Of a stretch of DNA of 26,216 nt, positions 14,833 to 22,830 are shown piece by piece. Origin of the DNA: JAFLUQ01 sp964551215 (GTDB lineage: Bacteria; Bacillota; Clostridia; UMGS1883). The notes under the pieces are model-generated. The model did not search any database, was not told the origin of the DNA, and saw only the letters and a list, made by a program, of their open reading frames with translations. Position 1 is the stretch's first letter; every line of letters starts with the position of its first letter. A program made the translations under genes and the position numbers. The stretch covers positions 1-26,216 of the forward strand of contig CAZKBV010000017.1 in assembly GCA_964551215.1 (NCBI GenBank), read 5' to 3'.

Positions 14833-15723
14833 TTATGTTCTCGATTTGGGATCGAGCGCGTCTCTCAGGCCGTCGCCGAAAAGGTTGAAGGCCAGCACAG
14901 CCAAAGTAATAGCCAGTCCGGGGAAAATAAGCATATGAGGGTAAACAAGAATCATGCTTCTCACTCTTCCCAGCATATCGCCCCATTCCGCCGTGGGAGG
15001 CTGTACGCCCAAACCGAGGAACCCTAACGCGGCGGTGTCGAGAATTGCGCCGGAAATTCCCAAGGTCGCTCTTACCACGATTGAAGAAACTACGTTTGGC
15101 AAAATGTGGTGGAATATGATTCTTCCGTCGGAGCAGCCTATAACTCTTGCCGCCGCCACATAGTCGTTTTCCTTGGCGGACAGTATGGCGCTTCGTATGA
15201 TTCGGGCATACTCCGGTATCGACACCACTCCTATGGCGATAATTGCTTTGTCAATGCCCTTTCCCATAGCCGCCATAAGGGTTATGGCCAGAAGAATTGA
15301 GGGGATTGAAAGCATCATATCCATGACTCTCATAATGACGGCGTCAAGCATACCGCCGAAATATCCGGCAATAGAGCCGAGCACCGTACCGATTATCAGC
15401 GAAAAGGCCACGGCGGCTATTCCCACGAAAAGAGACACTCTGGTGCCTACGATAATACGGCTGAAAATATCGCGGCCAAGGTTGTCCGTTCCGAACCAAT
15501 GAGCGGCGGAGGGAGTTTGCTTGGCTTCGGCCATAATCTGCTTGTTGGGATCGTAGGGCGTTATATAGGGGCCGATTATGGCTATTATAACCAAAAATAT
15601 TATTACGCAAAGACCGAAAAGAGCGGCCTTGTTTTTCTTAAAGGCATCCCACATGGATTTAAGGCGGGATTCGGGCTTTTCAACAGCGGCCGTTTCAGCC
15701 GCCGGAATATTTTTCTCTGCCAT
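14833..15723 (-). CDS. oppC: Oligopeptide ABC transporter permease OppC
   Basis: An inner-membrane channel subunit of the peptide importer; 296 residues from ATG 15721-15723, with AAGGAG seven bases upstream. The cytoplasmic N-terminus is followed by a first membrane helix (LFGLCVIIFLVIIAIIG), the typical OppC/DppC sequence YDPNKQ, then HWFGTDNLGRDIFSRI, the family hallmark. The ATPase-contact EAA loop is present near AARVIGCSDGRIIFHHILPN. It ends in GLRDALDPKSRT, the standard OppC terminus. It follows oppB with only a few bases between. Confidence 0.95.
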   Translation of the reverse strand: MAEKNIPAAETAAVEKPESRLKSMWDAFKKNKAALFGLCVIIFLVIIAIIGPYITPYDPNKQIMAEAKQTPSAAHWFGTDNLGRDIFSRIIVGTRVSLFVGIAAVAFSLIIGTVLGSIAGYFGGMLDAVIMRVMDMMLSIPSILLAITLMAAMGKGIDKAIIAIGVVSIPEYARIIRSAILSAKENDYVAAARVIGCSDGRIIFHHILPNVVSSIVVRATLGISGAILDTAALGFLGLGVQPPTAEWGDMLGRVRSMILVYPHMLIFPGLAITLAVLAFNLFGDGLRDALDPKSRT

Positions 15724-15726
15724 TCT

Positions 15727-16746
15727 TTAGTTCTCCTTCTTTCCGTACTTGATTCGGGGATCCAAAAACGCGTAAATTATGTCTACAATAAGATTCATTA
15801 AAACGAATATGGTGGCGATAATAAGTACCACGGCCTGTATTACCGGAAAGTCGGACTTTGTTATGCACTCTACGGTGTAGCTGCCGATGCCCGGCCACGC
15901 GAAAACGGTTTCGGTTAGAACCGCTCCTCCCAGCAGAGATCCGAACTGAAGCCCGATTACCGTAACTATGGGCATAAGGGCGTTCCTAAGCCCGTGCTTT
16001 ACTATTACCCTGCCTTCGCTTATGCCCTTGCTGCGGGCCGTGCGGATATAATCCTGATTTAATGTGTCAAGCATACTGGAACGTGTCATGCGGGAGATGA
16101 TAGCGAGAGTATAAAGCGCCAGAGTGCAGCCCGGCAAAATAAGGTGGAGAAAAGCGTCCTTAAAAGCGGCGAAGTCCCCGGCAACGAGCGTATCTATGAG
16201 ATACAGTCCGGTTCCGCCCTGAGGCCGCAGCATCGGGCTTATTCGGCCTGAGGCAAAGGGCAGCCAGTGGAGCTTGTTTACGAACAGTATTATGCACAGA
16301 ATACCCAACCAGAAGATGGGAATTGAAACTCCCACAAGGGAAAGCACCATGCTGGCGTTATCTATAATGCTGTTTTTCTTGACCGCCGCCAAAGCGCCGA
16401 TGGCAATTCCGAGAACAGAGGCAAGAATTATTGCAAATATAGCTATTTCCAGCGTGGCGGGGAAGCGGGCGCCGAGTTCCTCGAGAACAGGCTTTTTTGT
16501 GTAGTAGCTTGTCCCGAAATCTCCGGTAAGCGCGCCCTTTATAAAGTCAATATACTGGGTAATTATAGGCTTGTTAAGGCCGTTTGCTTCCCGCCATTCG
16601 TCCATGGCGGCTTCGGTGGCGTGCTGCCCAAGAACAACGGGAGCCGGGTCCGGGGCGCATACTCTCAAGAGAAAGAACACTATTATGGATACTCCGAGAA
16701 GCACCGGAATAAGCATAAGCAGTCTTTTGACTATATATTTTACCAT
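15727..16746 (-). CDS. oppB: Oligopeptide ABC transporter permease OppB
   Basis: The partner permease of OppC; 339 residues. I choose ATG 16746 (MVKYIVKRLLMLIPVLLGVS), nine bases after GAAAGGA; the longer frame from TTG 16764 overlaps that ribosome site. The N-terminal helix, GLNKPIITQYIDFIKGALTGDFGTSY and the EAA loop (RTARSKGISEGRVIVKHGLRN) are all typical of OppB/DppB. It is separated from oppA by about 210 bases with two stem-loops, unlike the tightly packed oppB-C-D-F genes. Confidence 0.95.
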   Translation of the reverse strand: MVKYIVKRLLMLIPVLLGVSIIVFFLLRVCAPDPAPVVLGQHATEAAMDEWREANGLNKPIITQYIDFIKGALTGDFGTSYYTKKPVLEELGARFPATLEIAIFAIILASVLGIAIGALAAVKKNSIIDNASMVLSLVGVSIPIFWLGILCIILFVNKLHWLPFASGRISPMLRPQGGTGLYLIDTLVAGDFAAFKDAFLHLILPGCTLALYTLAIISRMTRSSMLDTLNQDYIRTARSKGISEGRVIVKHGLRNALMPIVTVIGLQFGSLLGGAVLTETVFAWPGIGSYTVECITKSDFPVIQAVVLIIATIFVLMNLIVDIIYAFLDPRIKYGKKEN

Positions 16747-16782
16747 TTTGCAAAATCCTTTCAATTCGGTATTGACCTGAAT

Positions 16783-16825
16783 AATATAAAATAAAGAATA
16801 CAGAGCATATTCTTTATTTTATATT
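16783..16825. other. 18-bp AT-rich stem-loop between oppA and oppB
   Basis: Positions 16783-16800 pair perfectly with 16808-16825 over a 7-base loop (CAGAGCA). The stem is almost entirely A/T with flanking A and T runs, so it may act as a weak terminator, an RNA-processing site or a stabiliser. Confidence 0.75.
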
Positions 16826-16891
16826 TATTTATTCGGGAAATCGCCTCGGAAAATCAGCCTTGTAAAAAATTTCCGCTAAAAACAACGACAA

Positions 16892-16914
16892 GAGGGGGCG
16901 GCGTCCGCCCCCTC
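16892..16914 (-). terminator. GC-rich hairpin downstream of oppA (partial terminator or 3' stabiliser)
   Basis: GAGGGGGCG (16892-16900) pairs perfectly with CGCCCCCTC (16906-16914) over the loop GCGTC. On the minus strand it lies just after the oppA stop codon and is followed by an imperfect T-rich run. It probably protects the oppA message and lets only part of transcription enter oppB-C-D-F. Confidence 0.7.
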
Positions 16915-16955
16915 GCATTTGCCGTATGATTTTTATTTAAGTTTACGCATTGTTT

Positions 16956-18554
16956 TTATGCGTCCTTTGTAACCTTGTTGAGCATAACGGTTGCCGTGCA
17001 GTGATACTGGAAGTCATGTACGGTGCTGAGGCAAGCCGTAAGATCCTGCTGGTGAGAAATGGGAAGCCATATAGCCCTGTCGGCCACAAACTGTTCCATC
17101 TCGGCATACATAGCGTTTCTGCTGTCGCCGGAGGGTTCCATAGCGGCGGCGGAAATCATCTGAACATAAGCTTCGTAATCGGCCTTGTCGTCAGCGTTTG
17201 CGGCAAGGTTGTACCTTGCGACGTTCATGCCGGCGTTGGTGTCACCCATAAGGTTAAGGAAGTTGTCGGGGTCGCCGTTGTCTCCGCTCCAGCCGTAGAA
17301 GCAGATATCATAGTCGCCGGCGATGCTTCTTTCCTTGTAGGTTGTCCAGTCGTAAGAATCAATAGTAGCTTCAACGCCTACCTCCTGAAGGTAGCCCTGA
17401 ATTGCCTCGGCAAGAGTCTGGCCCGTAACCGTATTATAGGGACGGGGATTGGTGTAAGTAATGATATGAAGATTCTTAACGCCCTTGGCTTCAAGAGTGG
17501 CCTTGGAAGCTTCGGGATCGTAGGAAACCTGCTTTACATCCGAGCTGTATCCGGGAACAAAGGACGGAAGAACCGTGGTGGCCTTTTCGGCATAGCCGCT
17601 GTAAAGAGTTTCTACCAGCTCGTCAACGTTAATCGCCTGAGAAATGGCAATTCTTGTTTCCTTATCAAGTCTCTCAAGGTTGTATGCCATGTAATTTATG
17701 TTCATACCGGGAGTCTTGTTTACGGTGATGTTGCTGTCGGCTTCAAGAACAGCCATCTGGTTGGTGTCGATGCCGTCGATAATATCAACAGTGCCGTTCT
17801 GGAGCTCGGAAATCTTTGTGGAAGCGTCTTTTATTGTTCTGATAACAATGTTCTTTGTCTTGGCCTTGCCTTCTTCGTTCCAGTAGTCGTCGTTGGCAAC
17901 AAGCTTGACATCCTGATCCTTGTCCCAAGAAACAAACTTATAGGGGCCCGTGCCTACGGGATTATCCATAAGCGTACCGGCCTGAGCCGCCGTGGGGCTT
18001 ACCATGGGAGCGCCGAACACCATCGCGAGATTTGCGAGGAAGGGGGTGGAAGGCTGGGTGAGAACTATCTTTACGGTGTTCTCGTCAATAACTTCGCAGT
18101 GGTCAACATAACCCCATACAAAATCGGCGTATGTCATGTCCTCTGTTTTGTTAATGGTGTTTCTTTCAACGTTGAACTTTACGGCTTCGGCGTTGAAGTC
18201 CGTTCCGTCGTGGAACTTTACGCCCTCCTGAAGATAGAAGGTGTACTCAAGGCCGTCCTCGGAAATATCCCAGCTCTTCGCAAGACAGGGAAGAACCTCC
18301 GTGGAATCATTGGCATATTGCAAAAGTCCCTCGTAAATCTGGCGTGTAACCTTCGCGGATTCGCCGTCGTCCACAAACTGAGGGTCAAGACCTCTGGGAT
18401 CTGCGCCCTGTGCGTACACCAAGGTGTCGGCAATGCCGGCGGAAACGCCCTGACCGCTGTCGCTATCGGTATTAGTCTGTTTCTGTTCGCCGCATCCGAC
18501 GGTGAGAGCCGCCGCCATAGCTATGGCCAGCACTCCGCACATAAACTTTTTCAT
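16956..18554 (-). CDS. oppA: Peptide-binding lipoprotein OppA/DppA-like
   Basis: The extracellular receptor that captures peptides for the importer; solute-binding family 5. The start is ATG 18554 (MKKFMCGVLAIAMAAALTVGCGEQ), giving 532 residues. The frame extends farther upstream but passes through the promoter. The signal peptide ends in a lipobox-like TVGC, so the mature protein would be lipid-anchored at its Cys. A Ser/Asp/Thr-rich linker follows. Family features include GADPRGLDPQFVDDGES, LAKSWDISEDGLEYTFYLQEGVKFHDG, and NPVGTGPYKFVSWDKD. The specificity (dipeptide, oligopeptide or nickel) cannot be read from sequence, but the two downstream peptidases favour peptides. It has its own strong promoter. 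Confidence 0.94.
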   Translation of the reverse strand: MKKFMCGVLAIAMAAALTVGCGEQKQTNTDSDSGQGVSAGIADTLVYAQGADPRGLDPQFVDDGESAKVTRQIYEGLLQYANDSTEVLPCLAKSWDISEDGLEYTFYLQEGVKFHDGTDFNAEAVKFNVERNTINKTEDMTYADFVWGYVDHCEVIDENTVKIVLTQPSTPFLANLAMVFGAPMVSPTAAQAGTLMDNPVGTGPYKFVSWDKDQDVKLVANDDYWNEEGKAKTKNIVIRTIKDASTKISELQNGTVDIIDGIDTNQMAVLEADSNITVNKTPGMNINYMAYNLERLDKETRIAISQAINVDELVETLYSGYAEKATTVLPSFVPGYSSDVKQVSYDPEASKATLEAKGVKNLHIITYTNPRPYNTVTGQTLAEAIQGYLQEVGVEATIDSYDWTTYKERSIAGDYDICFYGWSGDNGDPDNFLNLMGDTNAGMNVARYNLAANADDKADYEAYVQMISAAAMEPSGDSRNAMYAEMEQFVADRAIWLPISHQQDLTACLSTVHDFQYHCTATVMLNKVTKDA

Positions 18555-18637
18555 GAAAATCTCTTCCTTTCCGGAGGACGAACCGAATAAAACGAACGTT
18601 GAAGCCCGCATATCTGCCCGCTTCCGATATTTTATTA

Positions 18638-18654
18638 TATATTTTAAATATATA
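18638..18654. promoter_or_regulatory. Near-perfect A/T dyad downstream of the oppA promoter
   Basis: The run around ATATATTTTAAATATAT is almost palindromic and lies just downstream of the -10 box, a position suited to an operator or to a 5' hairpin in the oppA leader. No regulator can be named. Confidence 0.3.
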
Positions 18655-18662
18655 ACGTGTTT

Positions 18663-18691
18663 ATTATAGCACAATTATCTCGGATATGCAA
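18663..18691 (-). promoter_or_regulatory. Promoter of the opp operon
   Basis: On the minus strand, TTGCAT (18691-18686), a 17-base spacer ending in TGTGC, and TATAAT (18668-18663). The perfect -10 and the TG-containing upstream extension predict strong sigma-A initiation about 100 bases before oppA. Confidence 0.85.
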
Positions 18692-18828
18692 TAGTTTTTT
18701 TACACAAATAATCTATAAATAATGTATAAAATTAACAAACAGTCCGTATTTACTAAAATTTTTTAATTGTTTAAGCTTGCCCGCAAAGCAAAAGAAAAGG
18801 AACCGGGGCGGCTTTCCGGCGGGCGGCC

Positions 18829-19521
18829 TTAACGCAGCTTTACCGTCTTTGCCGCGGCGGCTCCGTAAACACTTTCGCAGCCCATTTTTTTCAAAAGGGA
18901 GCAACAGGCCGTCATTGTGGAGCCGGTTGTAATTACGTCATCCGTTATAAGAGCCGTACCCCGAAGCCTTTTGTTCATGGGAAGGTAGAGCTTTTTCGCG
19001 TTTTTCAGCCTTTCGCTTTGACTTAGCCCCACCTGATTTTTCCCTTGGCCGACGCGAATTAGAGTCGGTATTACCGGCACGCCCATGCACCGCCCCAGCT
19101 CCTTCGCCAAAAGACGGGTTTGGTTATAGCCCCTTTTCCGCCCCGTTCGGCGGCTTTGGGGAACGAAGGTTATAAAATCCGGACGAAAATCGCCGATTTC
19201 CGAAAAAATTTCCCTCCCCAAAAAACGAGCCGTTCCGGGGCGGCGGCGGAATTTCATGCTCAGCACCGCCTCCCTGGCGCCGCCCGTGTACTCGAAAGGG
19301 ACAAATATTTTTTCGTAGGGCTTCCCCGCCATACATTCGGAGCATACCGCCATGGCGTACTCGCTGCCGAAGGGACGCCCGCATACCCCGCAGCGGGGAT
19401 TTGTTATACGCTTAAGCTTCCCGCCGCAGTCCGCGCAAAGGTAACCTCCGGAGACAACCCTGCCGCATACGGCGCATTTTTGAGGAAAAAGCAGCCTTAT
19501 CAGTTTTTCTTTGATTTTCAC
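18829..19521 (-). CDS. comF: ComF family phosphoribosyltransferase-like protein
   Basis: A ComF-family protein, associated in Firmicutes and other bacteria with DNA uptake; the exact biochemical step is uncertain. I choose GTG 19521 (231 residues), six bases after GGGAGG; the longer frame begins inside the upstream terminator hairpin. The N-terminus has zinc-binding pairs at Cys16/19, 29/32, 44/47 and 60/63. The C-terminal phosphoribosyltransferase fold carries the PRPP loop ALITDDVITTGST at 190-202, and the family motif RRTGRKRGYNQ is clear. No other competence gene is nearby. Confidence 0.93.
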   Translation of the reverse strand: MKIKEKLIRLLFPQKCAVCGRVVSGGYLCADCGGKLKRITNPRCGVCGRPFGSEYAMAVCSECMAGKPYEKIFVPFEYTGGAREAVLSMKFRRRPGTARFLGREIFSEIGDFRPDFITFVPQSRRTGRKRGYNQTRLLAKELGRCMGVPVIPTLIRVGQGKNQVGLSQSERLKNAKKLYLPMNKRLRGTALITDDVITTGSTMTACCSLLKKMGCESVYGAAAAKTVKLR

Positions 19522-19544
19522 GTTCCGCCTCCCGATAAAAATAA

Positions 19545-19578
19545 GCTGCGGCAAAACACATTTCCGCTTTGCCGCAGC
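19545..19578 (-). terminator. Terminator after the sugar kinase
   Basis: GCTGCGGCAAA (19545-19555) pairs perfectly with TTTGCCGCAGC (19568-19578). On the minus strand the stem is followed by TTATTTTTAT. It separates the kinase from comF and also overlaps the region just upstream of comF's ribosome site. Confidence 0.75.
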
Positions 19579-19590
19579 CCATGCCTTAAG

Positions 19591-20625
19591 TTATCTGTCC
19601 ATTTCGGACTGAGGACCTTCCGCCTTGTGAGAACGGATTATGCTTTCGATTTCCTTTATGCTGCTCGCGCACATATCGCCCTCAATGGTATTCTTAACCG
19701 CGCTGAGAGCGTTGCCTATTTCGAGAGCCTGCTGTACGTCGCGGCGGACTACAAGGCCGAAAAGCACACCGGCAACATAAGCGTCGCCGCTGCCGACTCT
19801 GTCCACAACCTCTATGCTGCGGTAGGGTTCCTCCTCGTAAAATTTGCCGTCAAAGTAGATTTTTGAACCGAAGTTGTGCCTTGTGGGGCTTATTGCCTCA
19901 CGGCGCGTGGTGGCAACAAGCTTGCAGCCGTAATCCTCGGTGTAGCCCTTCATGATTTCCTCCAGAGTGCCTGTACGCTGAAGCATACGGCGGCTGGTTT
20001 CCTCAGAAACGAAAAGAATGTCTATCATGGGGAAGATTTTTTCTATAACGCTTCTGGCTTCCTCTTCGCTCCAGAGGTTTGCGCGGTAGTTTACGTCAAA
20101 GCTGATGGTTGCGCCGGATTCCTTCATGCGGCGGATGACTTCCAGCGCGGTTTCTCTCAGCCCCAGCCCGAGAGCGAGAGTGATTGAGCTGATGTGGAAA
20201 ACGCTGGTTTTGCCGTACATTCCGGGGTCAAGCTCGCTTAAGCGCAAAGTCGTTACCGAGGAATGGGCGCGGTCGTAAATAACCGAGGACTTCCGGGGGT
20301 AAGCTCCGCTTTCGTAGTAGTAAATGCCAAGACGCTTTTCGGGAGTTTCATCGAAAACAACATAATCGTCGCTCACATTTCCGTAGCGGATTTTGTTGCG
20401 GATAAAGCGGCCGATTTTGTTTTGGGGAAGCTTGGTCACAATGCCGCTTCTCGCTCCGAGCATTGCCGCGCCGCTGACAACGTTAAGCTCACTGCCGCCG
20501 GCGTTTTTGTCAAAGGTTTCCGACTGGGAGATTTTCTCCTTTCCGTCCGGGGAAAGGCGCAACATTACCTCGCCCATTCCCACCATGTCAAAGTCTTTGT
20601 TTTTTGGAATAAAATCCAGATTCAT
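19591..20625 (-). CDS. PfkB family sugar kinase, 2-keto-3-deoxygluconate kinase-like
   Basis: A ribokinase-fold kinase most like KdgK, which phosphorylates 2-keto-3-deoxygluconate to KDPG in uronate/pectin breakdown. The 344-residue protein starts at ATG 20625 with AAGGAGGG upstream. Visible motifs are GGSELNVVSGAAMLG (substrate-binding front), ISFDVNYRANLW (typical of KdgK-type enzymes), and the anion-hole and catalytic-base motif GSGDAYVAG with Asp281, where GAGDAF is more usual. The C-terminal region ends with an SIKEIESII helix. No KDPG aldolase or uronate isomerase is in the window, so the substrate is inferred from sequence flavour only. Confidence 0.82.
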   Translation of the reverse strand: MNLDFIPKNKDFDMVGMGEVMLRLSPDGKEKISQSETFDKNAGGSELNVVSGAAMLGARSGIVTKLPQNKIGRFIRNKIRYGNVSDDYVVFDETPEKRLGIYYYESGAYPRKSSVIYDRAHSSVTTLRLSELDPGMYGKTSVFHISSITLALGLGLRETALEVIRRMKESGATISFDVNYRANLWSEEEARSVIEKIFPMIDILFVSEETSRRMLQRTGTLEEIMKGYTEDYGCKLVATTRREAISPTRHNFGSKIYFDGKFYEEEPYRSIEVVDRVGSGDAYVAGVLFGLVVRRDVQQALEIGNALSAVKNTIEGDMCASSIKEIESIIRSHKAEGPQSEMDR

Positions 20626-20695
20626 AAGTTTTCCCTCCTTATATTATTTGGCTTTCGCAAGCCTTATTTACTTATTTGGTTTCCGCGTAATTTTC

Positions 20696-22012
20696 TCACC
20701 GCGCGTCAAAATATACCTTTCCGGCTTCCGCGCCGCCCTTTTTATATTCCAGAAGCTCCGACACGGTAACAAGCTGGTAGCCTTCTTCTATAAGCGCGGG
20801 AATCAGTCTCAGCGCCGCCTCCACCGTAGGCTCGTGGATGTCGTGCATAAGGATTATGTCCCCGTCCTTCACGTTTTGCATAACCTTGTCGTAGGTAGCG
20901 TCCGCGTTGCGGGTTTTCCAGTCCAAGGTGTCTATCGACCACATAATCGCCGGAAGCTCCACCGCTTCCAGCACGGTATCATTATATGCGCCCTCAGGGG
21001 GGCGGTATGTGGAAATGGCCTTGCCGGTAACCTCTTTGATTTTATCGCCCGCCTTATTTACAGCCTCCGCCGCCTCCGCGCCGCTTAGATTGGTAAGCTT
21101 TGTGTGTTCCCAAGTGTGACTGCCTATTTCGCAGCCCAGCGTCACCTCCCGCTTCGCGATTTCCGGATAAGCTTCCACAAGGTATCCCAAGGTAAAGAAT
21201 GTAGCCACGGAATTGTTTTCCTCAAGGCAATTAAGAAGCTTGTCCGTATATTTGCCGGGGCCGTCGTCAAAGGTAAGAGCTATCATGGGCTGATCCGGGT
21301 CGATTACCCGCTTGATTACCGTCCAGCCCTTGCCGATATATTCGTTTACATCGTCGTTAAATACGAATTTTTCTTCCCCGTCAGGAGACAGCATCTTTTT
21401 TGCCGCGTCAAGCAGACGGGGAATCCAGCCCTCGCTTATGTATTTTTCCGCGTCGGCGTTCATGACTGTAATTTTGCTGCCGTCGGTTTTATAAAGGGTT
21501 TTTGTCACGTCGCCGAGATTGGCGTACCAGCCCTTGGACTTGTAGTTTTCCGCCATGGAATTGGGGACGGAAACAGTATCGCCGCTTTCGGAATAGAGAA
21601 GCGTAAAGGCGGCGGAGCGATCCGCGTAATAGCCCTTTTTCTCCAGAGAGGGTACGTCCCCTTTTATGGCGGAAATGCAGCTCCCGTCCTCGGCGTAAAG
21701 GGTTACGGGCGTCAAATCTTCGGCGGAGGCAAACCAGCCGTCGTTTAAATATGTATCGGCCTCCGACGCCTTTACCTCCATAACGCCGCCGTCGCGGTTG
21801 TAGACAAAAACGGTTTTCGGAGAAAGAGCGGGAAGAACCGCAATCAGCAACACGATTGCCGCCGCCGCAAGCACAATCAGAAGCAAGAGCTTGGCGCCGT
21901 TGCTCATGCCCTTTTTTCCGCTCCTTTTCCTTTTGGGGCCTTTTTTTGACCCGGAGGAGGAACGGCGGGGTTTTAAATCCCTCAGTTCGGGGTATTCTTC
22001 ATATATATCCAT
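20696..22012 (-). CDS. Membrane-anchored polysaccharide deacetylase (PgdA-like) with five internal repeats
   Basis: Probably an envelope enzyme that removes N-acetyl groups from peptidoglycan or a related glycan. The 438-residue protein has a basic cytoplasmic N-terminus, a membrane helix at about 41-62, and then five repeats of 34-35 residues, each ending in a GW or GY (Gly92, 127, 161, 195, 229) and containing a Y-x-x-DG turn. The NodB domain follows with all five motifs: TFDDGP (247-252), HTWEH (299-303), RPPEGAY (337-343), DTLDW (361-365) and LMHDIH (388-393). The catalytic Asp and metal-ligand His pair are present, so activity is expected. It has its own promoter and is followed 70 bases later by the sugar kinase. 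Confidence 0.9.
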   Translation of the reverse strand: MDIYEEYPELRDLKPRRSSSGSKKGPKRKRSGKKGMSNGAKLLLLIVLAAAAIVLLIAVLPALSPKTVFVYNRDGGVMEVKASEADTYLNDGWFASAEDLTPVTLYAEDGSCISAIKGDVPSLEKKGYYADRSAAFTLLYSESGDTVSVPNSMAENYKSKGWYANLGDVTKTLYKTDGSKITVMNADAEKYISEGWIPRLLDAAKKMLSPDGEEKFVFNDDVNEYIGKGWTVIKRVIDPDQPMIALTFDDGPGKYTDKLLNCLEENNSVATFFTLGYLVEAYPEIAKREVTLGCEIGSHTWEHTKLTNLSGAEAAEAVNKAGDKIKEVTGKAISTYRPPEGAYNDTVLEAVELPAIMWSIDTLDWKTRNADATYDKVMQNVKDGDIILMHDIHEPTVEAALRLIPALIEEGYQLVTVSELLEYKKGGAEAGKVYFDAR

Positions 22013-22068
22013 AGTTTATCAATCCTTTGTATCCATAGCCTACAGAAGCTTTACTCTTTGCTGATTAT

Positions 22069-22097
22069 ATTATAGCACAGTTTTTTTAAGGTTTCAA
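22069..22097 (-). promoter_or_regulatory. Promoter of the polysaccharide deacetylase gene
   Basis: On the minus strand: TTGAAA (22097-22092), a 17-base spacer ending TGTGC, and TATAAT (22074-22069). The twelve bases TGTGCTATAATA are identical to those of the oppA promoter. Confidence 0.8.
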
Positions 22098-22106
22098 TAA
22101 AAATAA

Positions 22107-22135
22107 TTGACTAAACGGGAAATTTTTGATACAAT
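22107..22135 (+). promoter_or_regulatory. Promoter of the zinc-ribbon/thyA/folA operon
   Basis: TTGACT (22107-22112), a 17-base spacer, and TACAAT (22130-22135) preceded by TGA as an extended -10. It is divergent from the deacetylase promoter, with the -35 boxes about 10 bases apart. Confidence 0.85.
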
Positions 22136-22191
22136 ATAAATTGTCTTAGAGTTTTTTGTAATAAAAAATTTTATACTGAGGTGAATTTACG

Positions 22192-22830
22192 ATGAAATGT
22201 CCATATTGCGGCGCGGAAACGAAGCCGGACAAAAAATACTGCCCCTCCTGCGGAGGAAAAATTTCTCAGGAGGACAACTCCAAGGACGACACCCTTCGTC
22301 TGCCCGATTTAAGCGGAGTCCCTTTGGGCGGCGGAGCGCCCTCGCCGAGAAGGAGCGCACCTCGGAAAAAATCCTCTCCAGCGGCGGCGGTGCTTATTAC
22401 GGCGGTTATTCTTGCGATTTTGGCGGCGGCAGCCATTGCGGCGGTAATTCTCCGCAGAAACGCCCAATCCCTTCCCCTGTCGCCCGATGAGGAAAACAGC
22501 CTTACCGGGGAGGACGGCAATGACGGCGAGCCGTTGTATACCGACGAAGATACCCCTGAGCCGGAGCCGTCCGCGAGAGACGAGGAGGAAAACAAGGAGG
22601 ACAAAGACGATACAGACGAGGCCTCCGGCGACGAGGAGGATGTTAGCGGCATAATTGCCGAGGACGTCACTCCGGATGACGGCGAGGGCGGCAAGGGTGA
22701 GGACGCTTCCCCCGACGAAGAAGGCGACGGCGGCGAAGACGCTGCGGCGGACGAAGGAGAAAAGGAAGGCGGCGAAGACGCAGTGCCTTCCGGCGAGACT
22801 TTACAGGATGAGCAAGGAGAACGGGAATGA
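22192..22830 (+). CDS. Zinc-ribbon membrane protein with acidic low-complexity tail
   Basis: Function unknown. The 212-residue protein starts at ATG 22192 after GAGGTG. It opens with a zinc ribbon (Cys3, Cys6, Cys17, Cys20 in MKCPYCGAE and KKYCPSCGGK), followed by a basic Pro/Ser/Lys-rich segment and one membrane helix around residues 65-88 (AAVLITAVILAILAAAAIAAVIL). The rest is about 120 residues of Glu/Asp/Gly-rich disordered sequence with no predicted fold. The ribbon is predicted inside the cell and the acidic tail outside. Its stop overlaps the thyA start by four bases (ATGA), so it is translationally coupled to thyA. A cysteine-tagged sensor or chaperone-like role is possible but not shown. 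Confidence 0.8.
   Translation: MKCPYCGAETKPDKKYCPSCGGKISQEDNSKDDTLRLPDLSGVPLGGGAPSPRRSAPRKKSSPAAAVLITAVILAILAAAAIAAVILRRNAQSLPLSPDEENSLTGEDGNDGEPLYTDEDTPEPEPSARDEEENKEDKDDTDEASGDEEDVSGIIAEDVTPDDGEGGKGEDASPDEEGDGGEDAAADEGEKEGGEDAVPSGETLQDEQGERE

Noticed and set aside
16950..18590. A 546-residue plus-strand open frame
   Set aside because: It is antisense to oppA, whose motifs, signal peptide, promoter and ribosome site are clear; the composition is typical of a mirror frame.
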